Shown piece by piece: positions 13,008-14,831 of a stretch of 14,831 bases of DNA. The position numbers were made by a program, and so were the translations under genes. Where the stretch lies: assembly GCA_946056785.1 (NCBI GenBank), contig CAMGKS010000014.1, positions 1-14,831 on the forward strand, read 5' to 3'. This DNA is from an uncultured Clostridia bacterium. GTDB taxonomy: Bacteria > Bacillota > Clostridia > Christensenellales > CAG-917. Position 1 is the stretch's first letter; each line of letters starts with the position of its first letter. A model generated the notes under the pieces. It searched no databases. It had not been told where the DNA came from and worked only from the letters and a program-made list of their open reading frames with translations.

Positions 13008-14831
13008 ATGGATTGTGATGTAATAGTCATTGGCGGCGGGCACGCAGGAATAGAGGCGGCGGCGGCAACGGCAAAACTTGGATTGAATACTGTTATGGTT
13101 ACCCTATCGGTTGACGCGATAGGGCTTATGCCGTGCAATCCGGCTATCGGCGGAACGGCAAAAGGGCACCTTGTCAGAGAAATCGACGCATTGGGCGGAA
13201 TGATGGGTATTCTTGCCGATAAATCACTTTTACAAATAAAAATGCTCAATACGGCAAAAGGTCCTGCCGTGTTTTCGCTCAGAGGACAGGCGGATAAAGC
13301 AGTTTATCATAAAAACGTTATGGACGAGTTGTCAATATTGGGCGTTAACAAAAAATTGACTGTGTTAGAAGGCGAAGCGGAAGAAATTTTAAGCGATGGC
13401 GAAAAGGTTGTCGGAGCGATAATAAACGGCGAAAGATACAATGCAAAAGCCGTTGTGCTTTGCACGGGCGTATATCTTAAAGGAAGAATAATAACGGGTT
13501 CGCACAGTATATCGTCGGGACCGAGCGGTTATCCGCCCGCAAACAAATTGACGGACAGTTTGATTAATCTCGGTATAGATATAAGACGCTTTAAAACGGG
13601 TACGCCGGCAAGAATTTATCGTGACAGCATCGATTTTGATAAAATGGAAATTCAGAACGGAGAGGACGTAACGCCTTTTTCGTTTATGACGGACGGCAAA
13701 ATCGAAAACGTAGAACCTTGTTATCTTACTTATACGAACGAAAAAACGCATAAAATCATCTTAGAAAACATAGACAGGTCTCCGCTTTACAACGGCGACA
13801 TAAAGGGCGTAGGACCAAGATATTGCCCTTCCATCGAAGATAAAGTTATGCGGTTTAAGGATAAAGAAAGGCATCAGATATTCGTTGAACCGGAGGGAAG
13901 GAACAGCGATGAGATGTATATTCAGGGCATGAGCAGTTCACTGCCGCACGACGTTCAGGAGAAGATGTACCGAACCGTTCCGGGGCTTGAAAACTGTCGA
14001 TTTGCAAAGTATGCCTATGCAATAGAATATGATTGCATCAATCCGTTGGAATTGGATAGTTCACTTAAAATAAAAAGAATCAAAGGCTTATATTCCGGCG
14101 GACAGATAAACGGAAGTAGCGGTTATGAAGAAGCTGCGGCGCAAGGTCTTATAGCCGGTATAAACGCAGCAATGTACGTGCTTAAAAAGGAACCGTTTAT
14201 TTTGCACAGAGACGAAGCGTATATCGGCGTTCTGATTGACGATCTCGTTACAAAGGGAACTAACGAGCCTTATAGAATGATGACGGCAAGGGCGGAACAC
14301 CGAATTTATTTAAGGCAGGACAACGCCGACGTAAGATTGACGGAAAAGTCGTACAATTTGGGACTTGCCTCTGATGAGAGAATGGCGAGGCTAAATAGCA
14401 AAAAAGAACAGATGGCAAAGCTTGACCTTATAAAGGACGAACAGCTTAAAAAAGATATAAGAGAAGAGATTTTCAGACGTCTTGGAGAAGAGCATACGGG
14501 CGGAGCGACTTTGTTTGACGTTTTAAAGCGTCCGCATTTTCAACCGAGCTGGCTTAAAGAACTCGGCTTATGCACGGAATACGACGACAGAGTTCTGGAA
14601 GCGTTTTGCATCGAGAAAAAGTATGACGGCTATTTAAAAAAGCAGGAAAAGGCGATAAGTGAACAAAAACGTCTGGAAGACAAAATTTTGCCCGAAGAAT
14701 TAAATTATGCCGAAATAAAAGGACTGCGAATAGAGGCGAGACAGAAACTTGAAAAAATCCGTCCTCACAGTATCGAATTCAAATTGATATTAGGTGAATT
14801 ATCACCGGATGCAGGACGCATTGATACCGGC
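13008..14831 (+). CDS. mnmG: tRNA uridine-5-carboxymethylaminomethyl modification enzyme MnmG (partial, runs off the edge)
   Basis: MnmG is the FAD-dependent partner of MnmE in wobble-uridine modification. The frame is open for 608 codons to the window end. It has the dinucleotide motif VIVIGGGHAGIEA (5-17), MPCNPAIGGTAKGHL, GSHSISSGPSGYPP, RFKTGTPARI, GRNSDEMYIQGMSSSLP, GGQINGSSGYEEAAAQG and ARAEHRIYLRQDNADVRLT, all in family order. The ATG at 13008 gives the family's usual short N-terminus. The ribosome binding site is poor (GAATAACGGA), 39 bases after the mnmE stop. After KIRPHSI (583-589) the expected GQASRISGV motif is missing; the last 19 codons (14775-14831) read like an ABC ATPase segment. 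The gene is certain, but those final bases may not belong to it (see findings). Confidence 0.95.
   Translation, partial: MDCDVIVIGGGHAGIEAAAATAKLGLNTVMVTLSVDAIGLMPCNPAIGGTAKGHLVREIDALGGMMGILADKSLLQIKMLNTAKGPAVFSLRGQADKAVYHKNVMDELSILGVNKKLTVLEGEAEEILSDGEKVVGAIINGERYNAKAVVLCTGVYLKGRIITGSHSISSGPSGYPPANKLTDSLINLGIDIRRFKTGTPARIYRDSIDFDKMEIQNGEDVTPFSFMTDGKIENVEPCYLTYTNEKTHKIILENIDRSPLYNGDIKGVGPRYCPSIEDKVMRFKDKERHQIFVEPEGRNSDEMYIQGMSSSLPHDVQEKMYRTVPGLENCRFAKYAYAIEYDCINPLELDSSLKIKRIKGLYSGGQINGSSGYEEAAAQGLIAGINAAMYVLKKEPFILHRDEAYIGVLIDDLVTKGTNEPYRMMTARAEHRIYLRQDNADVRLTEKSYNLGLASDERMARLNSKKEQMAKLDLIKDEQLKKDIREEIFRRLGEEHTGGATLFDVLKRPHFQPSWLKELGLCTEYDDRVLEAFCIEKKYDGYLKKQEKAISEQKRLEDKILPEELNYAEIKGLRIEARQKLEKIRPHSIEFKLILGELSPDAGRIDTG

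Noticed and set aside
14794..14807. Small inverted repeat GGTGA...TCACC near the right edge
   Set aside because: A 5-bp stem in coding sequence is expected by chance.

Overview
The window looks like the chromosome of an uncultured, low-to-moderate GC Firmicute, most likely a clostridial lineage. The reasons are a no-insert 645-residue GyrB next to GyrA, a lipoprotein-type YidC/SpoIIIJ followed by Jag, strong GGAGG-type ribosome binding sites, and the Firmicute gene run rpmH-rnpA-yidD-yidC-jag-mnmE-mnmG. Nearly all the DNA is core housekeeping sequence. I see no mobile element, CRISPR array, tRNA, rRNA, toxin-antitoxin pair or defence system.

Layout: gyrB and gyrA (41-4497) form a tight operon that ends near a strong bidirectional hairpin terminator (4622-4654). 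A 386-base gene-free gap (4498-4883) holds this terminator and an AT-rich tandem repeat with a 35-bp period. uppP (4884-5639, minus) faces gyrA and diverges from ychF. The block ychF - Sel1-repeat gene - argS (5726-8939) reads forward with 2-20 base gaps. A near-consensus promoter at 8945-8973 then starts the classical rpmH (9019-9153), rnpA, yidD, yidC cluster, in which genes touch or overlap. After a 167-base gap with a hairpin come jag, mnmE and mnmG; mnmG runs off the right edge.

How the genes fit together: gyrB/gyrA make DNA gyrase. uppP recycles the lipid carrier for wall synthesis. ychF (ribosome-associated ATPase) and argS serve translation. rpmH (ribosomal protein L34) and rnpA (RNase P protein) serve ribosome and tRNA maturation. 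yidD/yidC insert membrane proteins, jag is the RNA-binding partner gene of yidC, and mnmE/mnmG modify the wobble uridine of tRNAs.

Points worth a second look: GyrA has Ile at the main quinolone-resistance position; YidC carries a very large loop not found in ordinary SpoIIIJ; Jag lacks its N-terminal domain; the last ~57 bases of mnmG stop matching MnmG and look like an ABC ATPase; the gyrA-uppP gap holds a three-copy 35-bp repeat; and the rpmH cluster is co-oriented with gyrBA rather than divergent. I found no convincing new multi-gene system.
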